This document shows positions 1-8,856 of a stretch of DNA of 61,390 nucleotides, in pieces. The notes beneath the pieces were generated by a model. It was given only the letters and a program-made list of their open reading frames with translations. It made no database searches and was not told the origin of the DNA. This stretch comes from Acetobacterium bakii (GTDB lineage Bacteria; Bacillota; Clostridia; Eubacteriales; Eubacteriaceae): contig NZ_LGYO01000021.1 in NCBI RefSeq assembly GCF_001263355.1, positions 1 to 61,390 on the forward strand, written 5' to 3'. The position numbers were made by a program, and so were the translations under genes. Position 1 is the first letter of the stretch. Each line of letters begins with the position of its first letter.

Positions 1-42
1 TATTTTTTCGATATTCTTTTTATGACACCTTTTCCCATAATC

Positions 43-235
43 TCCATATATCTATTAACCCGACTATTGCAGGTAATTTAAAACACGATCGTTACTTGCT
101 TTGATGTCAGTTTTCACAAACAATTTAGTAACGTGCAGGCGAACAGTCGACAGACTGTCCGCCGTGCAGTGTAGAAATTGTTTCGTGTAAGCTGGCAGCG
201 AAGCTCACGATAGTTTCGTAATTACTTATATTGCA
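43..235. repeat. Family B hairpin repeat, copy B0, in the left intergenic region
   Basis: The first 235 bases hold no convincing gene. Around 117-190 is a long imperfect inverted repeat: AAACAATTT near 119 pairs with AAATTGTTT near 175, and the apex at 143-158 is a perfect 6-bp stem, ACAGTC-gaca-GACTGT. The flanking ggcga and ccgcc match the apex of the copies at 39.2, 40.7 and 41.4 kb. The sequence after it (cagcgaagctcac) also recurs after the 39.2 kb copy. It is an intergenic dispersed element of unknown role. Confidence 0.6.
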
Positions 236-724
236 TTATTTTAACCACTTGTAAATCAGAAATCCGATCAGTCCGCCGATGAAATTCAGGATAATATCAT
301 CCACATCCGCCCGGCGGCTGGTCAAAAATAAAAACTGGATCAGCTCGATGGCTACCGTCGAACCGAGGATCACAATCAGCGCCTCAACAAAGCCAATTTT
401 CTTTTTCCGACATAAAGGATATAAAAGCCCCAGGGGAATAAAAATGATGATATTCCCAATCAAATTTTTAAAGGAATCGGTGAAGGTATACGTAAAAAGT
501 TCCACGAAATCAGTCGGTTTCGTTGCCAGAAATTCCCAGTTAATAATACCATTATGCATAATATCATAGGCAAAGTCATCAATGCTAGTAATGGGACTGA
601 GGTTAAAAGTTGTTTCATAGGTAATGTTACTTGCATCCGGCAGAAGTGTGACCATAAATAAACATACCAGATAAGCTATAAAAATAAGTTTTATCAAAAA
701 CCGTACACGGTTGCTTTTTATCAT
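236..724 (-). CDS. VanZ-like family membrane protein
   Basis: Small integral membrane protein of about 162 residues with four likely transmembrane segments: an N-terminal helix, two central ones after the NLIGNIIIFIPLG motif, and a C-terminal one. The NxxxNxxxFxPLG segment and the ELxQ/R-xxDxDDxxxN motif near the C-terminus (ELIQFLF ... RADVDDIILN) are typical of the VanZ superfamily, named for teicoplanin-resistance VanZ. Most members have no known function, so resistance should not be assumed. The ATG at 724 is chosen because GAAAGGAAC lies just upstream; an in-frame upstream start would add 20 residues with no ribosome binding site. It stands alone, with a hairpin-rich gap on each side. 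Confidence 0.85.
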   Translation of the reverse strand: MIKSNRVRFLIKLIFIAYLVCLFMVTLLPDASNITYETTFNLSPITSIDDFAYDIMHNGIINWEFLATKPTDFVELFTYTFTDSFKNLIGNIIIFIPLGLLYPLCRKKKIGFVEALIVILGSTVAIELIQFLFLTSRRADVDDIILNFIGGLIGFLIYKWLK

Positions 725-831
725 ATAGTGTTCCTTTCTCAATTGATTGTCGCGAAGATACGAAAACTCTGTTATTATAACCAATCAACCTTTAAAAAGC
801 CACAAAATTTTAGATTTATCGTAAATAACAC

Positions 832-868
832 AAGAAAAAATACCGAAAGAAAGCCTTCCGATATTTTT
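832..868. terminator. Weak hairpin with A and T flanks
   Basis: An imperfect stem (aaaaataccgaaag ... ccttccgatattttt) lies between the VanZ-like gene and the yigZ stop codon. It could end minus-strand transcription from yigZ. It has at least two mismatches, so confidence is low. Nothing else is recognised between 785 and 988. Confidence 0.3.
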
Positions 869-988
869 ATTCTCTGTCTTAAATTAAAATACATTATTGT
901 ATCCACACTAACTTAAAACTCAGTATTAATTTTTACTAACGCAATTATAACCAACTTTGTGGCTTTTGTAAAGGGTTTCGCTCGTTTG

Positions 989-1630
989 TTATTTATCTAA
1001 CGATTCTGCCACATCAACGTAGGCCTGTTCGCCCATGGTCACTTCGCTGTTGGCATTGGTTTGATCTAAAACCCAGGCTAAAAATGCCGGGGTTTCAGCC
1101 ACCGGGATGAAAAAGGACAGAGTGACATTTTCGCCAAAATCTTCGTGGACCGCCATGATCTCTTTTTCGGATAAACCACTCATCAGATTGCCGTAACCGG
1201 AATAACTGACCATAATTTCTAATTGATCTGAAAATTGTTTCTTAATGATCCGGCTCTGATTGAGCACATCGCCGGCGGCGCCGCCGTAAGCCCGGATCAG
1301 ACCGCCGGTTCCCAACTTCACCCCGCCAAAATAACGAATCACCACCACCAGAACATCCCTCAGTTCCCGGTGGTTGATGACATCAAGAATTGGTTTTCCG
1401 GCGGTACCCGAGGGCTCGCCGTCATCACTGGCCTTTTGACGTTTCGGCGAAGCATTGAGCACATAAGCCCAGCAAACATGGGTGGCTTTGTAATGCTTTT
1501 TGCGAACCTCAGTTAAAATACCTTCCACCGCCGTTTCATCTTCCACATGAAATACCATGCCGATAAAACGGGATTTTTTAACTTCACTTTCTGTTTCATT
1601 GGCAATTAGGACAGTTTTATAATCATCCAC
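989..1630 (-). CDS. yigZ: YigZ/IMPACT family protein (UPF0029)
   Basis: 213-residue protein of the YigZ/IMPACT family. The UPF0029 signature is clear: SDDGEPSGTAGKPIL at about residues 68-82, followed by VIRYFGGVKLGTGGLIRAY at about 97-115. The C-terminal third fits the second alpha-beta domain of bacterial YigZ. Eukaryotic IMPACT regulates the Gcn2 kinase; the bacterial role is unsettled, with translation or RNA-related activity proposed. Its start lies 3 bases after the hflX stop codon, so the two are probably co-transcribed. Confidence 0.9.
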   Translation of the reverse strand: MDDYKTVLIANETESEVKKSRFIGMVFHVEDETAVEGILTEVRKKHYKATHVCWAYVLNASPKRQKASDDGEPSGTAGKPILDVINHRELRDVLVVVIRYFGGVKLGTGGLIRAYGGAAGDVLNQSRIIKKQFSDQLEIMVSYSGYGNLMSGLSEKEIMAVHEDFGENVTLSFFIPVAETPAFLAWVLDQTNANSEVTMGEQAYVDVAESLDK

Positions 1631-1633
1631 GGC

Positions 1634-3439
1634 CTAAACCACGTATTTTTCAAACAAATGTATGGGGAACTCATCGGTAATCTCGATGGTCACCAGATTT
1701 CCGTCTCCTTCATACTCAATCCCCAGCACGACTTTTTTCTCATGGAGAGCCGCCAGCGCCTTGTTGTCATCATAAGGGATTAACAGCTTAATCTGCCGTT
1801 TTTCGCCCCGTAGGACCTTTTGGATGACTTCCAGCAAAAGATCAATCTGAAGACCTTCCTTGGCCGAAATATAAAGACTGTGTTCCTCAACCGCGGACTG
1901 ATTCTTGGCGATCAGCTCCTCGCGTTGATTCTCCGGCAGCTTATCAATTTTATTATAAACCATAATTACTATTTTATGTCCAACCCCAATATCCGCAAGC
2001 ACCTGATTGACCACATCAATCTGGGCCTCATAGTTATGGTTTGACACATCCACCACATGCAACAGTACATCTGCGGTTTCCACTTCTTTAAGGGTTGTTT
2101 TAAAGGCCTTAATCAGATCATGAGGAAGCTTTTCAATAAATCCGACCGTATCCGACACCAGATAGTCGCCCTGTTCCGGCCCGATTTTCCGCAGGGTTGA
2201 ATCAAGAGTTACAAAAAGCCCATCTTTAGTTACCGCTTCGCTTTGGGTCAGCACATTGAACAGGGTACTTTTCCCAGAGTTGGTGTAGCCGATGAGACTC
2301 ACGGTCTGGATATTGTTTTTCTGCCGCTGCAGGGCATTTAGGGTATTGCTTTTATTGATCCGTTCATTGCGGGCTTCAAGATCTTCGATCTGTTTTCGGA
2401 TCAGCCGGCGGTCCGTTTCCAGCTTTTTCTCACCCGGCCCCCGGGTCCCGATCCCCCCACCGGTCCGGGACATGACAATTCCCAGCCCCTTAAGGTGACT
2501 CATCCGGTATTTTTGCTGGGCCAGCTCGACCTGGAGCTTCCCTTCCCGGGTTTTTGACTGCCGGGCAAAAATATCCAGAATAATAGTGGTCCGATCAACG
2601 GTTTTAGTGCCGGTCACCGCTTCAATATTGGCAATCTGCTTGGAATTCAGCTCATCATTGGCCACAATCAGATTCACATCCTTGTTCTGGATCAGCTTGG
2701 TCAGCTCCTGAATCTTGCCTTTTCCCACATAAAAGGTGGAATCGATCTGACCCCGGGCCTGGGTAACCCGTTCCATCACCTTGCCCCCGGCGGTTTTAAC
2801 CAGCTGGGCCAATTCTTCCATCGAGTCCGCCAAGTCTACACCCTGATTCACCTGAAGTTCGATGCCCAGCAACAGCGCCCGTTCTTCGGTATCCTCAACA
2901 TCGAAAATGGTATTGGGGTCATTTTTAATAAAGCGATTGGCCTGAAGGATGTAATACTCCAGCGGAAAGGCGTTGAGCTCTTTCAGATTTTTAAACAAAG
3001 CCTGGCCGTAGACCATGGTTTCCTCTTCAATCACCGGCACCCCAATACCGAAGCTTGTAGCCATACCTTCTGCCACCCCAACGGTCACCATACATTGCAG
3101 CCCCTGATTTTTTGCCGCTGAAAAATCTTCTTCGGATAAATTGGGATTTCCCCCGGGATGGGTATGGATCACCCGGTACTTATTCAGACATTTTTCATGA
3201 TACAGCATGTCCTTGTCGCCGATGGCCACCGTCGACGCATCGCCGATAGTCACCCACTGGACCCGGTTTTTATCATTAGTTGCAATCAGTATTTCCCGCT
3301 GGATCGCCAGCGTCAGACGTTTTAGAATTTCCAGGACATGTTCATCCAGAAGCAACTGATTTTCCATTTCATACCCGACTAAATCGTCGAGTTCATTAAT
3401 ATAAGTTTGGCGAATGCCACTTTTACTGTTATCTGCCAT
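1634..3439 (-). CDS. hflX: GTPase HflX with an N-terminal JAMM-like extension
   Basis: HflX is a ribosome-associated GTPase that splits stalled or stressed 70S particles. This 601-residue protein has the usual HflX N-domain (about 195-370, with the Gly-rich GGGIGTRGPGE linker at 327-337) and G domain: G1 GYTNSGKST at 384-392, G3 DTVG at 430-433 and G4 NKID at 496-499. It is about 170 residues longer than the E. coli type. The extra N-terminus contains H92-T-H94 followed by S102 and D105, which fits the JAMM metalloprotease signature HxH-x7-SxxD exactly; E49 is a candidate upstream Glu. ATG at 3439 is preceded by AGAGGAAA. The extension may be common in clostridial HflX; its activity is unknown. 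Confidence 0.93.
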   Translation of the reverse strand: MADNSKSGIRQTYINELDDLVGYEMENQLLLDEHVLEILKRLTLAIQREILIATNDKNRVQWVTIGDASTVAIGDKDMLYHEKCLNKYRVIHTHPGGNPNLSEEDFSAAKNQGLQCMVTVGVAEGMATSFGIGVPVIEEETMVYGQALFKNLKELNAFPLEYYILQANRFIKNDPNTIFDVEDTEERALLLGIELQVNQGVDLADSMEELAQLVKTAGGKVMERVTQARGQIDSTFYVGKGKIQELTKLIQNKDVNLIVANDELNSKQIANIEAVTGTKTVDRTTIILDIFARQSKTREGKLQVELAQQKYRMSHLKGLGIVMSRTGGGIGTRGPGEKKLETDRRLIRKQIEDLEARNERINKSNTLNALQRQKNNIQTVSLIGYTNSGKSTLFNVLTQSEAVTKDGLFVTLDSTLRKIGPEQGDYLVSDTVGFIEKLPHDLIKAFKTTLKEVETADVLLHVVDVSNHNYEAQIDVVNQVLADIGVGHKIVIMVYNKIDKLPENQREELIAKNQSAVEEHSLYISAKEGLQIDLLLEVIQKVLRGEKRQIKLLIPYDDNKALAALHEKKVVLGIEYEGDGNLVTIEITDEFPIHLFEKYVV

Positions 3440-3485
3440 TATTTTTTCCTCTATCTTTAACTATTTAATAACTCCATTATACCAC

Positions 3486-3516
3486 AAAAACCAGGCAATA
3501 ATCGCGCCTGGTTTTT
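3486..3516 (-). terminator. Rho-independent terminator after thiI
   Basis: An 11-bp perfect stem (AAAAACCAGGC / GCCTGGTTTTT) with a 9-base loop and a T-run lies 19 bases after the thiI stop. It closes the U32-mutS2-dcd-iscS-thiI transcription unit. On the same strand, TATAAT at 3476-3481 just downstream is a plausible -10 for hflX, though no good -35 is visible. Confidence 0.8.
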
Positions 3517-3534
3517 GCTTGACCTTGTGTTTCG

Positions 3535-4695
3535 TTACAGCTTAATAACCTCGGCATTTTCCACCGCCGTGGCCATCATCCCTACCATCATTTCGGATAT
3601 AACCTCTTCGGATCGTTTCATTTCTGAAATCTTCGGCTTGGTTTCCGGATGTTTGGGCACAAAAATAGTACAGCAATCCTCGTAGGGTAAAATCGACGTT
3701 TCAAAGGTGCCGATATCCTGGGCAATTTTTACAATTTCCGATTTATCAAAACCAATCAAAGGCCTGAAAACCGGCAGTTCCGCTACCGCATTGGTGGCGC
3801 CCAGACCTTCCATGGTCTGGCTGGCCACCTGACCCAGGCTTTCCCCGGTGATCAGAGCTTTAGCCCCTTCGTTTTTAGCAATGGTTTCGGCAATCCGCAT
3901 CATATAACGGCGCATGATAATGGTGGTCTGCTTATCCGGACACAATTCCACAATCTTGGTTTGCACCTCGGTGAAAGGCACTACATACAGCTTGATTTTT
4001 CCGCAGTACTGGCTCATTATTTTGGCCAGATCCACCACCTTTTGTTTGGCGCGGTCGCTGGTGAACGGGAAGCTGTGGAAATAAACGGCGATAACTTCCA
4101 CTCCCCGTTTGGCCATCATATAGCCGGCCACCGGGCTGTCAATGCCGCCGGAAAGAAGCAGCGCACCCTTGCCGCTGCAGCCCACCGGCAGACCGCCGTT
4201 GCAGGGCAGGAATTCATGATACATATAGGTTTGTTCGCGCACCTCAATCCAGAGATTTAAATCCGGATGATGCAGATCCACGGTGATGCCATCAACCGCC
4301 GCAAGGATTTTTTCACCCAAACGGGCGCATAAATCCGGAGATTTAATGGGGAATGTTTTATCCCCCCGTTTGGCGGTGATTTTAAAGGTTTTAATATCCT
4401 TAGCCTCACGAACCCGCTGAATGGCATTTTCTTCAATAACATCAATATCACTGGCAATCACAACCGCATGGCTGACCGATACAATCCCAAAAACCTTTTG
4501 GATTCGACTCATGCCCAGCTCCACATCCGACTCTTCCAGGTTAACAATAATCCGTCCCTGAATCTTTTTCACCTTGGCGGATGGCACACAGCCAAGGGTA
4601 TTTCTAATATTCTTTGCAAGTAAGTCGATAAAGTAATTTCGATTCAACCCCTTCAGAGCAATCTCACCGTATCGTACTAAAATAACATGTTCCAT
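3535..4695 (-). CDS. thiI: tRNA 4-thiouridine synthetase ThiI
   Basis: ThiI adenylates and thiolates U8 of tRNA and, in many bacteria, relays sulfur for thiamine synthesis. The 386 residues show an N-terminal ferredoxin-like region, a THUMP domain (about 60-165) and an adenine-nucleotide alpha-hydrolase domain with the PP-loop SGGIDSP at 182-188. There is no C-terminal rhodanese domain, as is usual for the short Gram-positive form. The gene follows a cysteine desulfurase by 19 bases, which supplies an obvious persulfide donor and suggests a working pair like B. subtilis NifZ-ThiI. Confidence 0.95.
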   Translation of the reverse strand: MEHVILVRYGEIALKGLNRNYFIDLLAKNIRNTLGCVPSAKVKKIQGRIIVNLEESDVELGMSRIQKVFGIVSVSHAVVIASDIDVIEENAIQRVREAKDIKTFKITAKRGDKTFPIKSPDLCARLGEKILAAVDGITVDLHHPDLNLWIEVREQTYMYHEFLPCNGGLPVGCSGKGALLLSGGIDSPVAGYMMAKRGVEVIAVYFHSFPFTSDRAKQKVVDLAKIMSQYCGKIKLYVVPFTEVQTKIVELCPDKQTTIIMRRYMMRIAETIAKNEGAKALITGESLGQVASQTMEGLGATNAVAELPVFRPLIGFDKSEIVKIAQDIGTFETSILPYEDCCTIFVPKHPETKPKISEMKRSEEVISEMMVGMMATAVENAEVIKL

Positions 4696-4714
4696 CTATG
4701 TTTTCTCCTGTAAA

Positions 4715-5881
4715 TTATTTTCGGCCCCGGGCTTTCACTAAAAGTCGTAGGCTGGCCACTGCATTGGCAATGGCAACCACTGCGTCATCCACATCTTCTG
4801 GGGTAACGTCCTTTGAAAAACTAATCCGAATGGTACCTTCTTTATAATCGCCCAATAATCCAATGGCCTTGAGCACATACTGTTTTTCCTTTTTATGCGA
4901 AGAACAGGCCGAACCTGTGGACACATAAATGCCCTGATATTCCAAACTATGGAGCAATACCTCGCCCCGAATACGGCTAAAGGAAAGATTGAGGATATAG
5001 GGACTCCCGTTGGGATCACCATTGACCTTGAAATCCTCAACCACTGATGCCAGTTCATTAATAAAACGATCCCTTAGGCCCATAATGACTTCAATGTCAT
5101 CAATATAGGTGTTCCGGCGCAGCGCAATGGCCTCACCCAGCCCAATAATTCCGGGAACATTCTCGGTGCCGGACCGCATATTTTTTTCCTGACCGCCGCC
5201 GCGCAGCAGCGGTTTAATGGCTGTGCCTTTTTTAATATACACCGCCCCGACACCTTTGGGGCCAAAAAATTTATGTCCGCACAAGGTTAACGCGTCCAAC
5301 TGACAGGCCCCAATATCCAATGGGATTTTCATGTAGCCCTGGACATAATCGGTGTGAAAAATACACTTGGGATTGGCGTCTTTGATAATCTTGCCAATAG
5401 CCTTCAGATCCTGGATGGTCCCCAACTCATTGTTGACTCCCATGACGCTGACCAGGATGGTATCCGCATCCATTGCGGCTTTAAGCTCGTCTAAATCGAT
5501 GTGTCCCTGGGCATCAACACCCAGTACCACTACATCGACCTGATGACTTTCGTAAAACGTAAAAACATCGAGGACCGAGGGATGTTCAATACCGGTGGTA
5601 ATGATCCGCATCCGCTTTCGCTGTTTATTTTCAACAATTCCCTGAATAATCATGTTATTGCCTTCGGTACCGCCGGAAGTAAAATAAATCTCCTGGCTTT
5701 CGCAATTCAAGGTTGCTGCAATGCTTTCCCGGACCTCTTTAACAGCCAGCTCCGCCTGGATTCCCAAACGATGCAAAGACGAGGGATTGCCATAATTGTT
5801 GGTAAAGGCATCCACCATTTTTGCAACTACCCGGGGATCCACTTTGGTCGTGGCTGCGTTATCTAAATAAATTTCTTTCAT
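4715..5881 (-). CDS. Cysteine desulfurase (IscS/NifS family), partner of ThiI
   Basis: PLP-dependent class V aminotransferase-fold enzyme that takes sulfur from cysteine as an enzyme-bound persulfide. Visible motifs are GNPSSLH (31-37), H100 of the IEHPSV motif, the PLP lysine K204 in GHKFFGPKG, RSGTEN (236-241) and the catalytic cysteine C326 in STGSACSSH. At 388 residues it is normal for the family. There is no IscU/NifU gene nearby and thiI is the next gene, so tRNA thiolation is a more likely main role than general Fe-S assembly. The usual HTDAVQ motif reads HTDYVQ here, a minor variant. Confidence 0.93.
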   Translation of the reverse strand: MKEIYLDNAATTKVDPRVVAKMVDAFTNNYGNPSSLHRLGIQAELAVKEVRESIAATLNCESQEIYFTSGGTEGNNMIIQGIVENKQRKRMRIITTGIEHPSVLDVFTFYESHQVDVVVLGVDAQGHIDLDELKAAMDADTILVSVMGVNNELGTIQDLKAIGKIIKDANPKCIFHTDYVQGYMKIPLDIGACQLDALTLCGHKFFGPKGVGAVYIKKGTAIKPLLRGGGQEKNMRSGTENVPGIIGLGEAIALRRNTYIDDIEVIMGLRDRFINELASVVEDFKVNGDPNGSPYILNLSFSRIRGEVLLHSLEYQGIYVSTGSACSSHKKEKQYVLKAIGLLGDYKEGTIRISFSKDVTPEDVDDAVVAIANAVASLRLLVKARGRK

Positions 5882-5925
5882 TTAATTCCTTCACTCACTG
5901 ATGCTAAATTTTTCAATGCACCTGT

Positions 5926-6459
5926 TTATATTTCTTCATCCAGGAAAATACGGCTGCCTACAGCCGACCGCTGGCCCTGATACTTCCCCTGGTAGGGATT
6001 CAGTGCTTCGCAGTCCATTTGAGCAAATACCAATTGACAAATCCGTCGACCGGTTTCAAGCTTAATGGGCAGACGATTGGCATTGTACAATTCAAGGGTA
6101 ATTTCCCCTTCAAAGCCAGGATCTACCCATCCCGCATTCTGAATAAATAAGCCCATCCGGCCAATCGAGCTGCGACCTTCCACAAAGGCAGTAAGGTTAC
6201 AGGGCAGCTTGATGTATTCCATGGTGGTGGCCAATAAAAAGGAATTCGATGGAATGATGATTTCATTAGCCTCTATTGAAATATACTTAATTTCATCTGT
6301 CAGGGTCATGGCCTCAAAACTGTTTTCGTCCAGCTTCAAAAAGCTCGAACCCAATCGGATATCCACCGATGCCGGCTGCACCTGGCCTTTTTCCATTGGG
6401 TCAATGACCAGTTCCCCGCTTTCCAAATATTTATAAATGGTCTTATCCGATAATATCAT
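5926..6459 (-). CDS. dcd: dCTP deaminase
   Basis: Converts dCTP to dUTP (or directly to dUMP in bifunctional forms), feeding dTMP synthesis. The 177-residue trimeric dUTPase-fold protein carries the family motif EGRSSIGRMGL at 94-104 and GWVDPGFEGEITLEL at about 110-124; the Glu in FEGE corresponds to the catalytic acid of Dcd. Which subtype it is (deaminase only, or deaminase/dUTPase) cannot be settled by eye. It sits in the minus-strand run between mutS2 and the cysteine desulfurase with short gaps, consistent with one transcript. Confidence 0.9.
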   Translation of the reverse strand: MILSDKTIYKYLESGELVIDPMEKGQVQPASVDIRLGSSFLKLDENSFEAMTLTDEIKYISIEANEIIIPSNSFLLATTMEYIKLPCNLTAFVEGRSSIGRMGLFIQNAGWVDPGFEGEITLELYNANRLPIKLETGRRICQLVFAQMDCEALNPYQGKYQGQRSAVGSRIFLDEEI

Positions 6460-6483
6460 TGTTCCTCCAAAATTTTCTTAATT

Positions 6484-8853
6484 TTATAAATTGACGATGG
6501 TTACGCCGGAGCCGCCTTCGTTCATGGCGCCCAGTCGGAAATCCTCGATCAGGGGATTGCCCTTAAGGTATTCATGAATGATCTGGCGGAGCTTGCCGGT
6601 GCCTTTGCCGTGGACGATCATAATCTGTTTGTTTCCGGAAAGCATGGCATCCCCGAGCATTTTTTCGACCAGGAACAAAGATTCCTCGCCGTTTTTGCCG
6701 CGCAGATCCAATTTGGTGTTCATCACGTGGCGGTCGATTTTCTTAAAGGTAATCTTGGTTTCCTCGGGTTTCGCCAGGGCTGTGGACGGGGTGAGATCTC
6801 CCACATCCACTTTCAGCTTAATCATGTCCGATTGCACCATGGCTTTGTTTTCATGGGTTAAGATCTGCAGCACCACCCCTTCACGGCGCAGGCTGTTGAC
6901 ATAAACCTTCATACCAATGCTCAATTCATCAATATCCAGGGCATGATGTTTGTAATCCTTGGGAATATTCCCGAAATTGTAAATATTTTTTTCTTTATCC
7001 TTAATTCGCTTGCGAATGGCCTCAAGTTCTTTATTGTCCTTGATGCCGCTGGTCAGGGTTTCCTGGATGGTGCGGATTTCCTTGTAGATTTCCTCGGTTT
7101 CCTCACGGGTTGTCTGAACAATATCCAAGGCCTCTTCCTGCGCCTTGCGAATCAGGGCTTCCTTTTCCAGAACAAAACGTTCCCGTTCCTTGTCCATATC
7201 CAGCTTCATGGCCTCGGTCTGCTGTTTAAGCCGGATGATGGCATCATGCTCGGCCTCGGTGCGGCGGCGTTTTTCATCAATTTTAATCAGGGTTTCCTCA
7301 AAGCGAATAACCTCATTTTTAATCAGTTCCCGGGAGTTTTCAATGATGTCATCCCCTAAACCCAGTCGTTTGGCAATTTCAAAGGCATTGGATTTTCCCG
7401 GCACCCCGATGAGCAGACGATAGGTGGGCCGCAGGGTGCTTACATCGAATTCCACACTGGCATTGACCACCCCAGGGGTTACCAGGGCAAATTCCTTAAG
7501 CTCGCTGTAATGGGTGGTGGAGACACTGGTGACCCTGCGTTTATGCAGGGCACCGAGAATGGAAATAGCCAGCGCCGCCCCTTCGGTGGGATCCGTACCG
7601 GCACCCAGTTCATCAAATAACACCAGACTGTTTTCATCAGCCGACCGCATAATTTCTACAATATTGGTCATATGGGAGGAAAAGGTACTGAGACTCTGTT
7701 CAATGCTTTGCTCATCGCCAATATCCGCAAAGATATTGGTGAAAATCCGGGTTTGACTGCCTTCCCGAACCGGCACAAAAATCCCCGACTGAATCATCAG
7801 GTTTAAAAGCCCCATGGTTTTAAGGGAAACTGTCTTTCCACCGGTATTCGGGCCAGTAATGACCATGGTGTCAATGCCCTCGTCAAAAATAATATCCGAG
7901 GCTACCACCTGATCAGCGGGAATAAGCGGATGCTTCGCCCGTAACAGACGAATACCGCCGTCATCACTGATATTGGTTTTCACCCCATTAATATCCAGGC
8001 CGTATTTTCCCTTGGCAAACTGAAAATCCAGTTCCACCAGAATATCGTAATTCCCGATGATATCATCACGGTTATCCGCCACCTTCTGGGATAAATCCTT
8101 GAGGATGCGGACAATCTCCTGTTCCTCTTCAGCCACCAGAATCTTGATGTCATTGTTCAGTTCAACCACCGCCATGGGCTCAATGAACAGGGTTGCCCCA
8201 CTGGCGGATTTATCCAGCACAATTCCCGGCACCTGGCTGCGATACTCCTGTTTCACCGGAATGACATAACGGCTGTTGCGGATGGTCACAATTTTCTCCT
8301 GGAGATACTTATCAAAAGAAATCGAGCTGATCATATGATTGAGTTTTTCACTGATGCGGTTATTTTTAAACTGCATTTCCCGGCGAATCCGGGAAAGATC
8401 CCGGGACGCATTATCCGCCATTTCTTCGGGTCCGATAATCTTACGGGTGATTTCCTTTTCCAGTTCCTCACAGGTTCGCAGCACCAAAAAAAGCTCTTTG
8501 AGTAAATTCAATTCGTTCTTTTGGGTATCGGCATGAAAATAGTTCAGCATATCCCGGGTAATCCGCAACAGCGTTCCCACCGAAAGCAGTTCCTTCATGG
8601 AAAGCATCGATCCGATTGACGCCCGCTTCACATAATCGCTGGTGTTCGGTACCTCGGATAAGGGCGGCCGGCCGTTGCGCAGAATCATCCCCAGACTTTC
8701 ATCCGTAAAATCAAGGGCCCGATTCACCGATGATTTTGTTTCCAGCGGCACCAGCTCCCCGGCCATTTCCTTGCCACCCTGGGTCACACAGCGCTCCCGC
8801 AAACTTTTTAAAATTTTATGATATTCCAAGACCTTCAGACTTCGTTGATCCAT
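6484..8853 (-). CDS. mutS2: MutS2 family endonuclease/ribosome rescue ATPase
   Basis: 789-residue MutS2. It lacks the mismatch-recognition domain of MutS. It has the core and clamp region, the ABC-type ATPase (Walker A GPNTGGKT near residue 335, Walker B LVLFDELGAGTDPTEG), a long charged coiled-coil (about 510-630), a KOW-like segment and a C-terminal Smr domain (LDLRGKNGEESL ... HGKGTGKLR). MutS2 was first linked to suppression of recombination and later to splitting collided ribosomes in Bacillus. The last residues overlap no other gene, and the upstream U32 peptidase gene ends only 3 bases before the start, indicating tight coupling. Confidence 0.95.
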   Translation of the reverse strand: MDQRSLKVLEYHKILKSLRERCVTQGGKEMAGELVPLETKSSVNRALDFTDESLGMILRNGRPPLSEVPNTSDYVKRASIGSMLSMKELLSVGTLLRITRDMLNYFHADTQKNELNLLKELFLVLRTCEELEKEITRKIIGPEEMADNASRDLSRIRREMQFKNNRISEKLNHMISSISFDKYLQEKIVTIRNSRYVIPVKQEYRSQVPGIVLDKSASGATLFIEPMAVVELNNDIKILVAEEEQEIVRILKDLSQKVADNRDDIIGNYDILVELDFQFAKGKYGLDINGVKTNISDDGGIRLLRAKHPLIPADQVVASDIIFDEGIDTMVITGPNTGGKTVSLKTMGLLNLMIQSGIFVPVREGSQTRIFTNIFADIGDEQSIEQSLSTFSSHMTNIVEIMRSADENSLVLFDELGAGTDPTEGAALAISILGALHKRRVTSVSTTHYSELKEFALVTPGVVNASVEFDVSTLRPTYRLLIGVPGKSNAFEIAKRLGLGDDIIENSRELIKNEVIRFEETLIKIDEKRRRTEAEHDAIIRLKQQTEAMKLDMDKERERFVLEKEALIRKAQEEALDIVQTTREETEEIYKEIRTIQETLTSGIKDNKELEAIRKRIKDKEKNIYNFGNIPKDYKHHALDIDELSIGMKVYVNSLRREGVVLQILTHENKAMVQSDMIKLKVDVGDLTPSTALAKPEETKITFKKIDRHVMNTKLDLRGKNGEESLFLVEKMLGDAMLSGNKQIMIVHGKGTGKLRQIIHEYLKGNPLIEDFRLGAMNEGGSGVTIVNL

Positions 8854-8856
8854 GTA

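Noticed and set aside
236-724. Glycopeptide resistance gene
   Set aside because: VanZ-like proteins are widespread without resistance genes, and no van genes are near.
775-967. MITE-like element suggested by the direct repeat ttataaccaa (775 and 945) and the inverted pair aaaagccacaaa/tttgtggctttt
   Set aside because: The direct and inverted repeats are not arranged as target duplications around terminal repeats; AT-rich chance similarity is likely.
6943-7359. Plus-strand open frame of 138 codons within mutS2
   Set aside because: Antisense shadow of the MutS2 coiled-coil region with no homologous motifs.
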